DNA of 64,000 bases from Saccharopolyspora flava (GCF_900116135.1 NZ_FOZX01000011.1:1-64000), one strand, 5' to 3'. Positions 45,911 through 57,436 are shown, counted from the first letter of the stretch. Notes: a model not told the origin generated them from the letters alone. Translations and numbers: made by a program.

Positions 45911-47488
45911 CTACTCGGTCCAGGGGATCTGCGGGCTCCGGTAGAAGTCCTGGCCCGCCGCCTGCCAGCGCGGCCCCTGCGCGGCGAGGCGGGTGCGGAA
46001 CGACTCCCAGTCCCGGGACTGCTTCGGCGACCAGCCCAGCTCGGCGATGGCGGGCAGTCGCGGGAACGCCATGAACTCGATGTGCTGCGAGGTCTCCAGC
46101 GTCTCGCTGAACATCGGCGCCTCCACGCCGAGGATCGACTCCTCCGGCACGCCCAGGTGGTCGGCCGGGTCCCAGCCGTAGGCGTCGGCGACCTCGATGA
46201 ACCCGGCCCACTGCAGGCCCAGCGGCGTGTTCTCGTCGTACTTCATGTCCAGGTAGGACTTGTTCGCCGGTGAGGCGAGGATCTTGTTGCCGCGCGCCAC
46301 CGCGTCGTCGAGCAGCGGATCACCGTTGGTGGTGCCCCAGAACTGCAGCGCTGCGTCGCCCTGCGGGGCGGCCTTGCCGTACTCGTGCCAGCCCAGCGGC
46401 TTCTTGCCGTACTTCTCCACCAGCGGCAGCACCTTCGCCATGAAGGCGGTGTAGTCCTCGTCGGTGGTGGAGTGCGCCTCGTCGCCGCCGATGTGCAGGT
46501 ACTCGCCCGGCGTCAGCGCCGCCACCTCGCGGATGACGTCCTCGACGAACCGGTAGGTGATGTCCTTGTTCACGCACAGCGAGCTGAACCCGACGTCGAT
46601 GCCGGTGTAGGGCGGTTTCGCCACGCCGTCGCAGTTGAGCTCCGCGTAGGAGGCCAGCGCGGCGTTGGTGTGGCCCGGCATGTCGATCTCGGGGACGACC
46701 GAGATGTGCCGCGACGCCGCGTAGTTCACGATGTCGGTGTAGTCCTGCTGCGTGTAGAACCCGCCCGGCGTGCCGCCGACCTCCGTCTGCCCGCCGACCT
46801 CGGTCAGCCGCGGCCAGCTGTTGATCTGCAGCCGCCAGCCCTGGTCGTCGGTCAGGTGCAGGTGCAGCCGGTTGATCTTGTACTTGGCGATCTGGTCGAT
46901 GTAGCGCTTGACCATGTCGACCGTGAAGAAGTGCCGCGCCGGGTCCAGCTGCGCCGAGCGGTGCCCGAAGCGCGGCTTGTCGGTGATCTCGCCACCCGGC
47001 ATCGTCCACGGACCGGGCTGCGCCGTGGCGCTCTCGATCCCGGCCGGCAGCAGCTGGCGCAGCGTCTGCACCGCGTTGAACAGCCCGTCCGGGCTCGTCG
47101 CGTGCACCCGCACCGCCTCGTCGGTGACCTGCAGCCGGTAGCCCTCCGGTCCCAGCGCCGGATCGCCGTCGAGCGCCAGCGCGATGTCCCCGGTGCCCGG
47201 CAGGGCCGGGTTCACCGGCACCGGGAAACCGGTCGCGGGCCGCAGCACGCCCGCCAGGTACTCGCCGACCCCGGCGGCCTCGCCGGGCGCCAGCACCGCG
47301 GTCCGCTCGGACAGCTCGAACTCGGCCGCCGGATCCGGCGTCACCGACTCCGGCGCGGGCACGATGCTGTCCATCGCGGAGGGCGCGGGTGCGGCACCGG
47401 CCGGGACGACGCCTCCGGCGGCCAGCAGAGCTCCGGCGACGACGGCCAGTCCGGCCCTCGCCGCCCTCGATCGGGGTCGTGCGCTCAT
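45911..47488 (-). CDS. Secreted beta-N-acetylhexosaminidase (GH20)
   Basis: A 525-residue exported protein. Residues 1-33 form a signal peptide (basic RPRSRAARAG, then a hydrophobic stretch ending AGAAPA). Residues 40-150 are the GH20b domain; the catalytic TIM barrel follows with the family motif HIGGDEAH (Asp-Glu pair of substrate-assisted catalysis) at about residues 330-337, and PEIDMPGHTNAAL before it. It removes terminal GlcNAc from chitobiose or glycans outside the cell. The start ATG 47488 gives a clean signal peptide; the frame is open further but without one. It stands alone. Confidence 0.9.
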   Translation of the reverse strand: MSARPRSRAARAGLAVVAGALLAAGGVVPAGAAPAPSAMDSIVPAPESVTPDPAAEFELSERTAVLAPGEAAGVGEYLAGVLRPATGFPVPVNPALPGTGDIALALDGDPALGPEGYRLQVTDEAVRVHATSPDGLFNAVQTLRQLLPAGIESATAQPGPWTMPGGEITDKPRFGHRSAQLDPARHFFTVDMVKRYIDQIAKYKINRLHLHLTDDQGWRLQINSWPRLTEVGGQTEVGGTPGGFYTQQDYTDIVNYAASRHISVVPEIDMPGHTNAALASYAELNCDGVAKPPYTGIDVGFSSLCVNKDITYRFVEDVIREVAALTPGEYLHIGGDEAHSTTDEDYTAFMAKVLPLVEKYGKKPLGWHEYGKAAPQGDAALQFWGTTNGDPLLDDAVARGNKILASPANKSYLDMKYDENTPLGLQWAGFIEVADAYGWDPADHLGVPEESILGVEAPMFSETLETSQHIEFMAFPRLPAIAELGWSPKQSRDWESFRTRLAAQGPRWQAAGQDFYRSPQIPWTE

Positions 47489-47607
47489 CGTCGTGGCTCC
47501 ATTCTCCGGGGAACGGCAGAGCACAAAGGTATAGACCACGGCGCGAGCCGGAAGCCTCCGAACGGACGTATCGGACTCGGTTTGGCGAGAACTCGCCGCG
47601 GCCCGGC

Positions 47608-49488
47608 TCAGCCCTGCCCGCGCAGCGACGGACGCAGCTTGTCCAGCACCGACGGGTCCTCGATGGTCGAGGGGACGGTGGTGTCGCCGCGGTCGGCGAT
47701 CTCGCGCATCGACTTGCGCAGGATCTTGCCCGAGCGGGTCTTGGGCAGCCCGTCGACGACCGCGACGTCGCGGAACGCCGCCACCGGGCCGATCTGCTCG
47801 CGCACCGCCGTCACCAGCTCCTCGCGCAGCGTCTCCGGCGCGATGTCCACACCGGACTTGAGCACCACGAACCCGCGCGGCACTTGACCTTTCAGCTGAT
47901 CGTGCACGCCGATCACCGCGCACTCGGCCACCGCCGGGTGCGCGGCCAGCACCGCCTCCATCGACCCCGTCGACAACCGGTGCCCCGCCACGTTGATCAC
48001 GTCGTCGGTGCGGCCCATGACGAACACGTAGCCGTCGGCGTCGACGTAGCCGTTGTCACCGGTCAGGTAGTAGCCCTCGTAGCGCGACAGGTAGGACTCC
48101 CGGAACCGCTCGTCGTCGCCCCACAGCGTCGGCAGCGTGCCCGGGGGCAGCGGCAGCTTCAGGCAGATCGCGCCGTCGGTCTCCGGCGGCAGGGGATTGC
48201 CCGCCTGATCCAGCACCGCGACCTCGTAGCCCGGGACCGGCACCGTCGGCGAGCCCGCCTTGACCGGCATCGGCTCCAGGCCCCGCAGGTTCGCGCAGAT
48301 CGGCCAGCCCGTCTCGGTCTGCCACCAGTGGTCGATCACCGGCACCCTCAGCCGGTCGGCCGCCCAGTGGTAGGTCTCCGGATCCAGCCGCTCACCGGCC
48401 AGGAACAGCGTCTCCAGGCAGGACAGGTCGTGCTCGGCCATCAGCCGGCCGTCCGGGTCGACCCGCTTGATCGCCCGCAGCGCCGTCGGCGCGGTGAACA
48501 GCGCCTTCACCCGGTGCTGCGCGATGACCCGCCAGAACGCGCCCGCGTCCGGCGTGCCCACCGGCTTGCCCTCGTAGACCACCGTCGTCGCCCCGGTCAG
48601 CAGCGGCGCGTAGACGATGTAGGAGTGGCCGACCACCCAGCCCACGTCCGAGGCCGTCCAGAAGACCTCGCCGGGGGAGATGTCGTAGATGTTGGCCATC
48701 GACCAGCGCAGCGCCACCGCGTGCCCGCCGTTGTCGCGGACCACGCCCTTGGGCTTGCCGGTGGTGCCCGAGGTGTAGAGCACGTAGAGCGGATCGGTCG
48801 CCGCGACCGGGACGCACTCGGCCGGTTGCGCCTCGGCGATCGCGTCCTGCCAGTCCACGTCGCGCGGACCCATCTCGGCCCGCGCCTGATCGCGCTGCAG
48901 CACGATCACCCGGCCCGGCTGGTGCTCGGTGAGCCGCAGCGCCTCGTCGACGATCGGCTTGTACTCCACGACCCGGTTGGGCTCCAGCCCGCAGGAAGCG
49001 GCCACGACCACGCTCGGCCGGGCGTCGTCGATGCGCGCCGCCAGCTCCTTGGGCGCGAAACCGCCGAAGACCACCGAGTGCACCGCGCCGATGCGCGCGC
49101 ACGCCAGCATCGCGATCGCCGCCTCCGGGATCATCGGCAGGTAGAGCACCACCCGATCGCCCCGGTTCACGCCCTGCGCGCGCAACGCCCCCGCGAAGCG
49201 GGCGACCGCGTCCAGCAGCTCGCGGTAGGTCCAGGTGCGCACCACACCGGTCATCGCCGAGTCCCAGATCAGCGCGGGCTGCTCGCCGCGACCGTCGCGC
49301 ACGTGCCGGTCCAGCGCGTTGAAGCAGGTGTTGAGCTCGCCGTCCGGGAACCAGCGGTACATCGGCGCCGCCGACTCGTCCAGCGCCCGCGTCGGCTCGC
49401 TGTCCCACTCGATCGCCCGCGCCGCGTCGAGCCAGAAGCCCTCGCGGTCGGTCAGGCTCCGCCGGTAGTTCTCCGCGTACTCGCCCAT
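47608..49488 (-). CDS. prpE: Propionyl-CoA synthetase-type acyl-CoA synthetase
   Basis: A 626-residue ANL enzyme of the acetyl/propionyl-CoA synthetase group. WFPDGELNTCFNALDRHV near the N-terminus, the P-loop LYTSGTTGKPKG, WTASDVGWVVGHSYIVYAPL, the PrpE-type WWQTETGWPICAN, TGDNGYVDADGYV and the C-terminal acetylation-site motif TRSGKILRK are present. WWQTETGWP rather than the Acs WWQTETGG favours PrpE. It makes propionyl-CoA (and some acetyl-CoA) from the acid, ATP and CoA in the cytosol. It is monocistronic with a 320-bp upstream region. Confidence 0.88.
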   Translation of the reverse strand: MGEYAENYRRSLTDREGFWLDAARAIEWDSEPTRALDESAAPMYRWFPDGELNTCFNALDRHVRDGRGEQPALIWDSAMTGVVRTWTYRELLDAVARFAGALRAQGVNRGDRVVLYLPMIPEAAIAMLACARIGAVHSVVFGGFAPKELAARIDDARPSVVVAASCGLEPNRVVEYKPIVDEALRLTEHQPGRVIVLQRDQARAEMGPRDVDWQDAIAEAQPAECVPVAATDPLYVLYTSGTTGKPKGVVRDNGGHAVALRWSMANIYDISPGEVFWTASDVGWVVGHSYIVYAPLLTGATTVVYEGKPVGTPDAGAFWRVIAQHRVKALFTAPTALRAIKRVDPDGRLMAEHDLSCLETLFLAGERLDPETYHWAADRLRVPVIDHWWQTETGWPICANLRGLEPMPVKAGSPTVPVPGYEVAVLDQAGNPLPPETDGAICLKLPLPPGTLPTLWGDDERFRESYLSRYEGYYLTGDNGYVDADGYVFVMGRTDDVINVAGHRLSTGSMEAVLAAHPAVAECAVIGVHDQLKGQVPRGFVVLKSGVDIAPETLREELVTAVREQIGPVAAFRDVAVVDGLPKTRSGKILRKSMREIADRGDTTVPSTIEDPSVLDKLRPSLRGQG

Positions 49489-49809
49489 CGGCCGATTACC
49501 TCCCGCGTCCGCTGTGACACCGCCTGTGTAGTACCCGAGATCGGATCACGACGCCAGAGCCCGGCGCGTCCGTTCGGCCGAAACGCGTTCGTCACGAGCG
49601 AAACATCGATGTTCGGATGAACGGGCGAACGGAGTTCGGTCGCGCTCACCCCCGCTGCGGTTCGGCGACGGCGCACGGCCGCTGGGCGCGGCGGGGGCGT
49701 TTTCGGCGCGACAGCGCGACTTCCAGACCCCACAATCGGCGGCGAGCCGATGGCCGGGCTAACACCGAGGTGTCCCGCGCCGACAAATGAATCGGAGGTG
49801 CTACGAACT
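49489..49809. other. Intergenic region upstream of prpE with a short palindrome
   Basis: About 320 bp between divergent prpE and a small gene. The only clear element is the perfect 12-bp palindrome AACATCGATGTT at 49602-49613, about 115 bp upstream of the prpE start, which could be an operator. No other structured feature is seen. Confidence 0.4.
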
Positions 49810-50064
49810 ATGGGCACGATGGAACCGGCAGAACCCTCCCGGACTCCGGGGTCGGCCACCGCCACGCTCGACGGCGCGCCGACCGCCGAGGAGTCCCACG
49901 ACCTCCCGACCGCGCCGTGCAGCGTGGTGTGGAGTGGCGGTCACTCCTACGTCCGCGAGGGGAGCGCGGGCGCCCGCTGGGCGGGCGTGGACGATCGCGG
50001 CAGAGCCCGGTTCCTCACCGATGCCGAGTTGCGCCGTCGCGGCTGGAGCCGCACCCGGGACTGA
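49810..50064 (+). CDS. Small hypothetical protein (84 residues)
   Basis: Starts MGTMEPAEPSRTPG with GGAGGT 11 nt upstream and ends ELRRRGWSRTRD. The N-terminal half is Ser/Thr/Pro/Ala-rich and acidic; the second half has CSVVWSGGHSYVREGS and WAGVDDRGRARFLTDAELRRRGW, a compact conserved-looking module. No signal peptide or membrane segment. GC at third codon positions supports coding. It lies upstream of the phospholipid synthase gene. Its function is unknown. Confidence 0.55.
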   Translation: MGTMEPAEPSRTPGSATATLDGAPTAEESHDLPTAPCSVVWSGGHSYVREGSAGARWAGVDDRGRARFLTDAELRRRGWSRTRD

Positions 50065-50218
50065 CGGGCGCCGGATCTCCCCGCGTCGCAGGAGGTCCGG
50101 GCTCCGGCTGGCCGCCAGGTGGGTTGCGCTGCCGATATGAGACCCTGATCGGGTAAGGATGCACAGGTGTGCACCCGATGCGGGGTCAGTGCGCACAACC
50201 ATTCAGGGGAGGCTCGTG

Positions 50219-50902
50219 GTGCAGGACGCTGAGCGCACCACGGAAAACACCACGAGCGGCTCGCGGGCCGAGACCGGTGGGCCCGGTGATCCGGGCCTGG
50301 ACCGGATCCGCGAGGTCGCCCGCGGGGTCTGGGCCGATCCCTGGTGGACGCTGCCGAACCTGCTCAGCGTGATCCGCCTGGCCGGCGTGCCGGTCTTCCT
50401 CTGGTTGCTCCTCGGGCCGCAGGCCGACCTGCTGGCGCTGCTGGTCCTGGTGGTCAGCGGCGCCACCGACTGGCTGGACGGCAAGCTGGCCCGCTGGCTC
50501 AACCAGTACAGCCGCATCGGCGAGCTGCTCGACCCGGCCGCCGACCGGCTCTACATCGTCGCGACCCTGATCGCCTTCGTGCTGCGCGACGTCATCCCGT
50601 GGTGGGTGGCGGTCGCCCTGGTCGGCCGCGACGTCGTGCTCACCCTGTGCCTGCCGGTGCTGCGCTGGCACGGCTACGAGCCGCCCGAGGTGCACTACCT
50701 CGGCAAGGCCGCCACGTTCTGCCTGATGTACGCGTTCCCGCTGCTGTTGCTCGTGCAGGACGACTTCACCGGTGCCGACGTGGTCCGTCCGATCGCCTAC
50801 GCGTTCACCGCCTGGGGCGGGGCGCTGTACCTGTGGGCGGGCATCCTCTACCTGGGGCAGGTCATCGCCGCCGTCCACGTCGCCCGGACGACCCGGACCT
50901 GA
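50219..50902 (+). CDS. CDP-alcohol phosphatidyltransferase (PgsA2-like)
   Basis: A 227-residue integral membrane enzyme with about five or six helices. It carries the full CDP-alcohol phosphatidyltransferase motif DGxxAR...GxxxDxxxD as DWLDGKLARWLNQYSRIGEL-LDPAADR at about residues 84-110. It transfers a phosphatidyl group from CDP-diacylglycerol to glycerol-3-phosphate or another alcohol. The start is GTG 50219, six bases after GGGGAGG; a longer frame opens at 50159. In mycobacteria the pgsA2 gene sits a few genes before gcvH, as here, so it is probably the orthologue. The exact acceptor is uncertain. Confidence 0.85.
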   Translation: MQDAERTTENTTSGSRAETGGPGDPGLDRIREVARGVWADPWWTLPNLLSVIRLAGVPVFLWLLLGPQADLLALLVLVVSGATDWLDGKLARWLNQYSRIGELLDPAADRLYIVATLIAFVLRDVIPWWVAVALVGRDVVLTLCLPVLRWHGYEPPEVHYLGKAATFCLMYAFPLLLLVQDDFTGADVVRPIAYAFTAWGGALYLWAGILYLGQVIAAVHVARTTRT

Positions 50903-51002
50903 TCTTGCCTGCGCGTCGTCTTGCGGCCCTCGGCGGCCGGTGAATACGCTCGCCGCGCCGATCACTCGGCACGTTGCACACGGCGGACGAAAGGCGGGAC
51001 CA

Positions 51003-51386
51003 GTGGCGGCCCCGGAGATCAAGTACACCGAAGAGCACGAGTGGGTCCAGCGCGTCGGTGAAGACACCGTGCGCATCGGCGTCACCGACTACGCCCAGCA
51101 GCAGCTCGGGGACGTGGTGTTCGTCCAGCTGCCCGAGGTGGGGCAGGAGGTCGCCGCCGGGGACTCGATGGGCGAGGTCGAATCCACCAAGAGCGTGTCC
51201 GACATCTACGCCCCGGTGGGCGGTGAGATCACGGCGGTCAACACCGAGCTGGACGAGCAGCCGGAGCTGGTCAACTCGGACGCCACCGGCGGCGGCTGGA
51301 TGGCGGAGATCCGGCTCGCCGATCCGGACCAACTGGGGGGTCTGCTCGACGCCGAGGCTTACCAGAGCCTGATCGACCAGGCATGA
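51003..51386 (+). CDS. gcvH: Glycine cleavage system H protein
   Basis: A 127-residue lipoyl carrier. It has the beta-barrel pattern of the H protein with YTEEHEWVQ at the start, RIGVTDYAQQQLGDVVFVQLPE, and GEVESTKSVSDIYAPVGG, with the lipoylated Lys63. It shuttles the methylamine intermediate between the P, T and L proteins. The start is GTG 51003 with AAAGG about nine bases upstream; the frame is open back to 50772 without family resemblance. It is separated from gcvP by three kilobases and has no riboswitch of its own. Confidence 0.93.
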   Translation: MAAPEIKYTEEHEWVQRVGEDTVRIGVTDYAQQQLGDVVFVQLPEVGQEVAAGDSMGEVESTKSVSDIYAPVGGEITAVNTELDEQPELVNSDATGGGWMAEIRLADPDQLGGLLDAEAYQSLIDQA

Positions 51387-51504
51387 TCGTCCGGAGGGTC
51401 CGCCTCCGTGCGACGATGACGGGAGTCGCTCGTCGTGGGGGTGTCCAGGCACGGTACGTTGGGCGCATACTTGGCACGATCTATCCGCGTAGAGGAGAGC
51501 TCAG

Positions 51505-51972
51505 GTGAGCCAAAACAGCGGCTTCGGCGACGTTCCGCCGGAGCAGTCACCGGAGACCACCTCGGTCTTCAGGCCCTTCCTCTCGGAGCCGGAAAGCACC
51601 GAGAGCGCGGCCCCGGAGCCTGCCGCCGCGTCCGGGGTCGATGCGCTGCCCGCGGGTTCCGCCCTGCTGGTGGTCAAGCGCGGCCCGAACGCGGGTTCGC
51701 GGTTCCTCCTGGACCGCGAGACCACCAGCGCCGGACGCCACCCGGACAGCGACATCTTCCTGGATGACGTGACGGTGTCCCGGCGGCACGCCGAGTTCCG
51801 CCGCGAGGGCAACGACTTCGTGGTGGTCGACGTGGGCAGCCTCAACGGCACCTACGTGAACCGCGAACCGGTGGACACCTCGGTGCTGGCCAACGGCGAC
51901 GAGGTGCAGATCGGGAAGTTCCGCCTGGTGTTCCTGACCGGGCCGATCGATGGGGGCCAGGGCGGCCGCTGA
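51505..51972 (+). CDS. garA: FHA-domain metabolic regulator GarA/OdhI
   Basis: A 155-residue FHA protein. The N-terminal phosphorylation motif ETTSVFR (residues 17-23; Thr18/Thr19) is the site used by Ser/Thr protein kinases in GarA and OdhI. The FHA domain (about 50-145) has the pThr-binding SAGRHPDSDIFL, VSRRHAEF and SLNGTYVN. It inhibits 2-oxoglutarate dehydrogenase and glutamate dehydrogenase when unphosphorylated. The start is GTG 51505. It lies after gcvH, as in mycobacteria, and is followed by a strong terminator. Confidence 0.93.
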   Translation: MSQNSGFGDVPPEQSPETTSVFRPFLSEPESTESAAPEPAAASGVDALPAGSALLVVKRGPNAGSRFLLDRETTSAGRHPDSDIFLDDVTVSRRHAEFRREGNDFVVVDVGSLNGTYVNREPVDTSVLANGDEVQIGKFRLVFLTGPIDGGQGGR

Positions 51973-51999
51973 GGCCGTCGAACAGGGCTTTTTCAACCC

Positions 52000-52037
52000 G
52001 TCAGCGGGGCGGCGCCGTGCGGCGCCGCCCCGCTGAC
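52000..52037 (+). terminator. Strong hairpin terminator after garA
   Basis: An 18-bp perfect inverted repeat (52000-52017 with 52020-52037), one of the most stable in the window; 27 bp after the garA stop. Confidence 0.85.
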
Positions 52038-52364
52038 GCATGAGGCAACTGCGCACCCGCGTGCGCGCGACCCCTCCGCACCGGGAATTTCCCGGAACCA
52101 CAAGCGGTTTCCACAGCACAGCAGGGCATTTCCGGTGGATTCGGTGATCTCCTGCGCGGTGTATCGTGCTGGGTGATGCTCGACGACGAGCTCAGCAGGC
52201 GGTCCGGGCCGCGGGCCCCGACTCGCAACGACCGCGACGGTGGGCGGTCCGCAGGGACCGCCGGTCGGAAAGGGCGTGTCCGCCGTATCGCGGGTAGCGT
52301 CGGAGGCGCCGGTGCGGGACCCTCGACGGGGGAAGTCACGCTTCGGCGCGCTGGAGGAGGCGAT
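52038..52364. other. Intergenic stretch where a MerR gene (FtsR type) would be expected
   Basis: About 330 bp with no coding frame of family resemblance. In mycobacteria and corynebacteria a MerR gene (ftsR) lies between garA and the DUF151 gene; nothing MerR-like is found here in any frame. The region probably carries the DUF151 promoter. Confidence 0.6.
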
Positions 52365-52370
52365 GTGACG

Positions 52371-52847
52371 ATGAGCAGCGAGATGCGCGTCGTCGGCGTG
52401 CGAGTGGAACTACCGGCGAACCAGCCGATCCTGCTGTTGCGCGAGGCCGAGGGCGAGCGCTACCTGCCGATCTGGATCGGGTCGGTGGAGGCGACGGCCA
52501 TCGCCCTGGAGCAGCAGGGCGTGCGGCCCCAGCGGCCGCTGACCCACGACCTGCTCAAGGACGTCATCGGCGCCCTGGGCCGGGATCTGGAGCAGGTGCG
52601 GATCACGGATCTGCAGGAGGGCACGTTCTTCGCCGAGCTGGTGTTCGACGGCGATGTGCGGGTGTCGGCGCGGCCGAGCGACTCGGTGGCGCTGGCGTTG
52701 CGCATCGGAGTGCCGATCCACGCCGACGAGTCGGTCCTCGACGAGGCCGGGCTGATCATCCCGGACGAGCAGGAGGACGAGGTCGAGAAGTTCCGCGAGT
52801 TCCTCGACTCGGTCTCCCCGGAGGACTTCCGCGGCGCGGACACGTGA
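52371..52847 (+). CDS. DUF151 / bifunctional nuclease family protein
   Basis: A 158-residue protein of the DUF151 (bifunctional nuclease) family. MRVVGVRVELPANQPILLL, YLPIWIGSVEATAIALEQQG, RPLTHDLLKDVI, LQEGTFFAEL and ARPSDSVALALRIGVPI are all typical. Family members have been reported with DNase/RNase activity, chiefly in plants; the bacterial role is unclear. ATG 52371 is ten bases after GGAGGAGG; GTG 52365 is also possible. The position between garA and a MerR gene is shared with mycobacteria. Confidence 0.88.
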   Translation: MSSEMRVVGVRVELPANQPILLLREAEGERYLPIWIGSVEATAIALEQQGVRPQRPLTHDLLKDVIGALGRDLEQVRITDLQEGTFFAELVFDGDVRVSARPSDSVALALRIGVPIHADESVLDEAGLIIPDEQEDEVEKFREFLDSVSPEDFRGADT

Positions 52848-52894
52848 GCGCGCCGGACGTGGCGGACCAGCGGTCCTAGGCCGAACAGACCACC

Positions 52895-52930
52895 CCGGCC
52901 CCCGAGTTGCACGAGCGGCTCGGGGGCCGG
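52895..52930 (+). terminator. Hairpin terminator after the DUF151 gene
   Basis: Perfect 12-bp stem CCGGCCCCCGAG (52895-52906) with 52919-52930, 12-nt loop. Confidence 0.7.
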
Positions 52931-53128
52931 ATCTTGTGCGAGGCGAACGAGAGCGCGGGCCTCCCGCGCGTCGCGTTGACCCGCTTGCTGAGCAGGCCTA
53001 CCTTCGGAAGTACGCGAATTGCCCCGGTGTGATTCAGCCGGTGTACGGCTTCGCGGCCCCGGATCGCCCACGGTCCGGGAGCTGGTGATCGTCGTCGTCG
53101 GCTGCGGGCCGGACGAGGGGAGGCAGGC

Positions 53129-53707
53129 GTGGTGGAGCAAGCGGCGAACGCGGATGCCGAAGCTGCCGAGCAGGGTGAGCTGTTCCCCGACGCTTCGGCT
53201 TCCGACGAACTGGTCGGGTATCGCGGGCCGGCGGCCTGCCAGATCGCCGGCATCACCTACAGACAGCTGGACTACTGGGCGCGCACCAAGCTCGTCGGCC
53301 CGTCCATCCGCGGCGCGGCCGGGTCGGGTTCCCAGCGGCTGTACTCCTTCAAGGACATCCTGGTGCTCAAGGTGGTCAAGCGACTGCTCGACACCGGGGT
53401 CTCGCTGCACAACATCCGGGTCGCGGTGGAGCACCTGCGCAAGCGCGGCGTGCAGGACCTGGCGAAGCTGACGCTGTTCAGCGACGGCACCACGGTCTAC
53501 GAGTGCACCTCCGCGGAGGAGGTGGTCGACCTGCTCCAGGGCGGCCAGGGAGTGTTCGGCATCGCCGTCAGCGGAGCGATGCGCGAGATCAGCGGCACGA
53601 TCCACGAGTTCCCCGCCGAGCGCGCCGACGGCGGCGAGAACATCGAGTCGGCCATGACCGACGAGCTCGCGGCCCGCCGCCGCGACCGCCAGGCCGAGAC
53701 CGGCTGA
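53129..53707 (+). CDS. MerR-family regulator (Rv1830-type)
   Basis: A 192-residue regulator. A MerR helix-turn-helix lies at about residues 30-100: GYRGPAACQIAGITYRQLDYW, then RLYSFKDILVLKVVKRLLDTGVSLHNIR. The segment TLFSDGTTVYECTSAEEVVDLLQGGQGVFGIAVSG is nearly identical, from memory, to the mycobacterial protein between the DUF151 gene and gcvB. No metal-binding cysteine is conserved. The start is GTG 53129, five bases after GGGGAGG at 53117-53123; GTG 53132 is adjacent. It lies just before the glycine riboswitch of gcvP. Confidence 0.88.
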   Translation: MVEQAANADAEAAEQGELFPDASASDELVGYRGPAACQIAGITYRQLDYWARTKLVGPSIRGAAGSGSQRLYSFKDILVLKVVKRLLDTGVSLHNIRVAVEHLRKRGVQDLAKLTLFSDGTTVYECTSAEEVVDLLQGGQGVFGIAVSGAMREISGTIHEFPAERADGGENIESAMTDELAARRRDRQAETG

Positions 53708-53813
53708 ACCTGACCGGCCGCACCTGCGCGAGCACCCTCGGCCATCTGTGCGGTAGACGACATTGATGGTCTGATAAGCGCGGTTGATCGGGTACTCTGA
53801 GCGGCATCGCCGA

Positions 53814-54024
53814 CCCCGTGCGGGAGAGTCCGGTCCTGGCTTTGGCCAGGGCAGGCGCCGAAGGAGCAACTCTCCCCGACAACCTCTCAGGCCACCTGGA
53901 CCGCACGGGCGAGATACCTCTGGAAAGCGGGCACACCCACCAGGTGCGCCCCGCCGACGGTGCAAGCCCGGCCCGCCGGGTGAAGCTCTCAGGCGTTCGC
54001 TTCGCGAACGGGGACAGAGGGGGA
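53814..54024 (+). promoter_or_regulatory. Tandem glycine riboswitch controlling gcvP
   Basis: Two glycine-aptamer halves are visible. Aptamer 1 starts CGTGCGGGAGAG, has the conserved CGCCGAAGGAGCAA at 53856-53869 and ends near CCGCACGG (53901-53908). Aptamer 2 starts GCGAGATACCTCTGGAAAG, has GCCGACGGTGCAAGCCC at 53953-53969 and CTCTCAGGCG (53988-53997), and ends GGGGACAGAGGGGG. The short linker and the internal GA-rich junctions match the gcvT class. It lies about 50 nt before the gcvP start, so glycine presumably switches gcvP on. Confidence 0.93.
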
Positions 54025-54076
54025 GAGCAGCGTGAGCTGCCGCCCTTTGTTCGCCGCGATGATTGAGGTTTTGGCG

Positions 54077-56962
<2,886 letters not shown>

Positions 56963-57046
56963 GTCGGCGGGTCGGTTTGCGCGCGCGGTCGCGCCGGTGA
57001 CACGGTGGCCCCTTCAACCGACCGGCTCCGAGAGGAGTTGAGCACC

Positions 57047-57316
57047 ATGCTCACCATCAGTGAGAGCGCCGTGGAGGTCATCAAGCTCGTCCTCGTCGGC
57101 GGCGACTCTCCGGCCAGCTCGGGCTTGCGCATCGCGCCGGCCGGGGAGGGGCTGCAGGCGTCGATCGCCGAGTCGCCCCAGGAGGGGGACGAAGTGATCG
57201 AGGAGAACGGGGTCCGGGTCTTCCTGGAGAAGGAGGTCTCCGAGCTCCTCGGTGACAAGACGCTCGACGCGGAGAAGGACAGCAACGGCGAACTCGCGCT
57301 CGCCGTGCGCGACTGA
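57047..57316 (+). CDS. HesB/IscA-fold protein lacking cysteines
   Basis: An 89-residue protein resembling the A-type iron-sulfur carrier fold (MLTISESAVEVIKLVLVGGD; SGLRIAPAGEG; VRVFLEKEVSELLGDKTLD). In IscA/HesB three cysteines bind the cluster; none is present here, so it is unlikely to be an Fe-S carrier. It may be the divergent adhesin-annotated group. ATG 57047 is preceded by AGAGGAG. It is monocistronic with its own terminators. Confidence 0.7.
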   Translation: MLTISESAVEVIKLVLVGGDSPASSGLRIAPAGEGLQASIAESPQEGDEVIEENGVRVFLEKEVSELLGDKTLDAEKDSNGELALAVRD

Positions 57317-57320
57317 CCTG

Positions 57321-57358
57321 CCGGCCGGGCGGTCCCGCAACCGGGACCGCCCGGCCGG
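57321..57358 (+). terminator. Hairpin terminator 1 after the HesB-fold gene
   Basis: Perfect 16-bp stem (57321-57336 with 57343-57358), 6-nt loop, no T-run. Confidence 0.75.
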
Positions 57359-57366
57359 GCTCGTGA

Positions 57367-57407
57367 GCCGTCGACCCGGGTGGAATGCCCGGGTCGACGG
57401 CTTTTTT
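57367..57407 (+). terminator. Intrinsic terminator 2 with T-run
   Basis: Stem GCCGTCGACCCGGG (57367-57380) with 57388-57401, 7-nt loop, followed by six Ts at 57402-57407; a full Rho-independent terminator. Confidence 0.85.
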
Positions 57408-57436
57408 CGCACAGGATTGCGACGAGCGCCTCTTGC

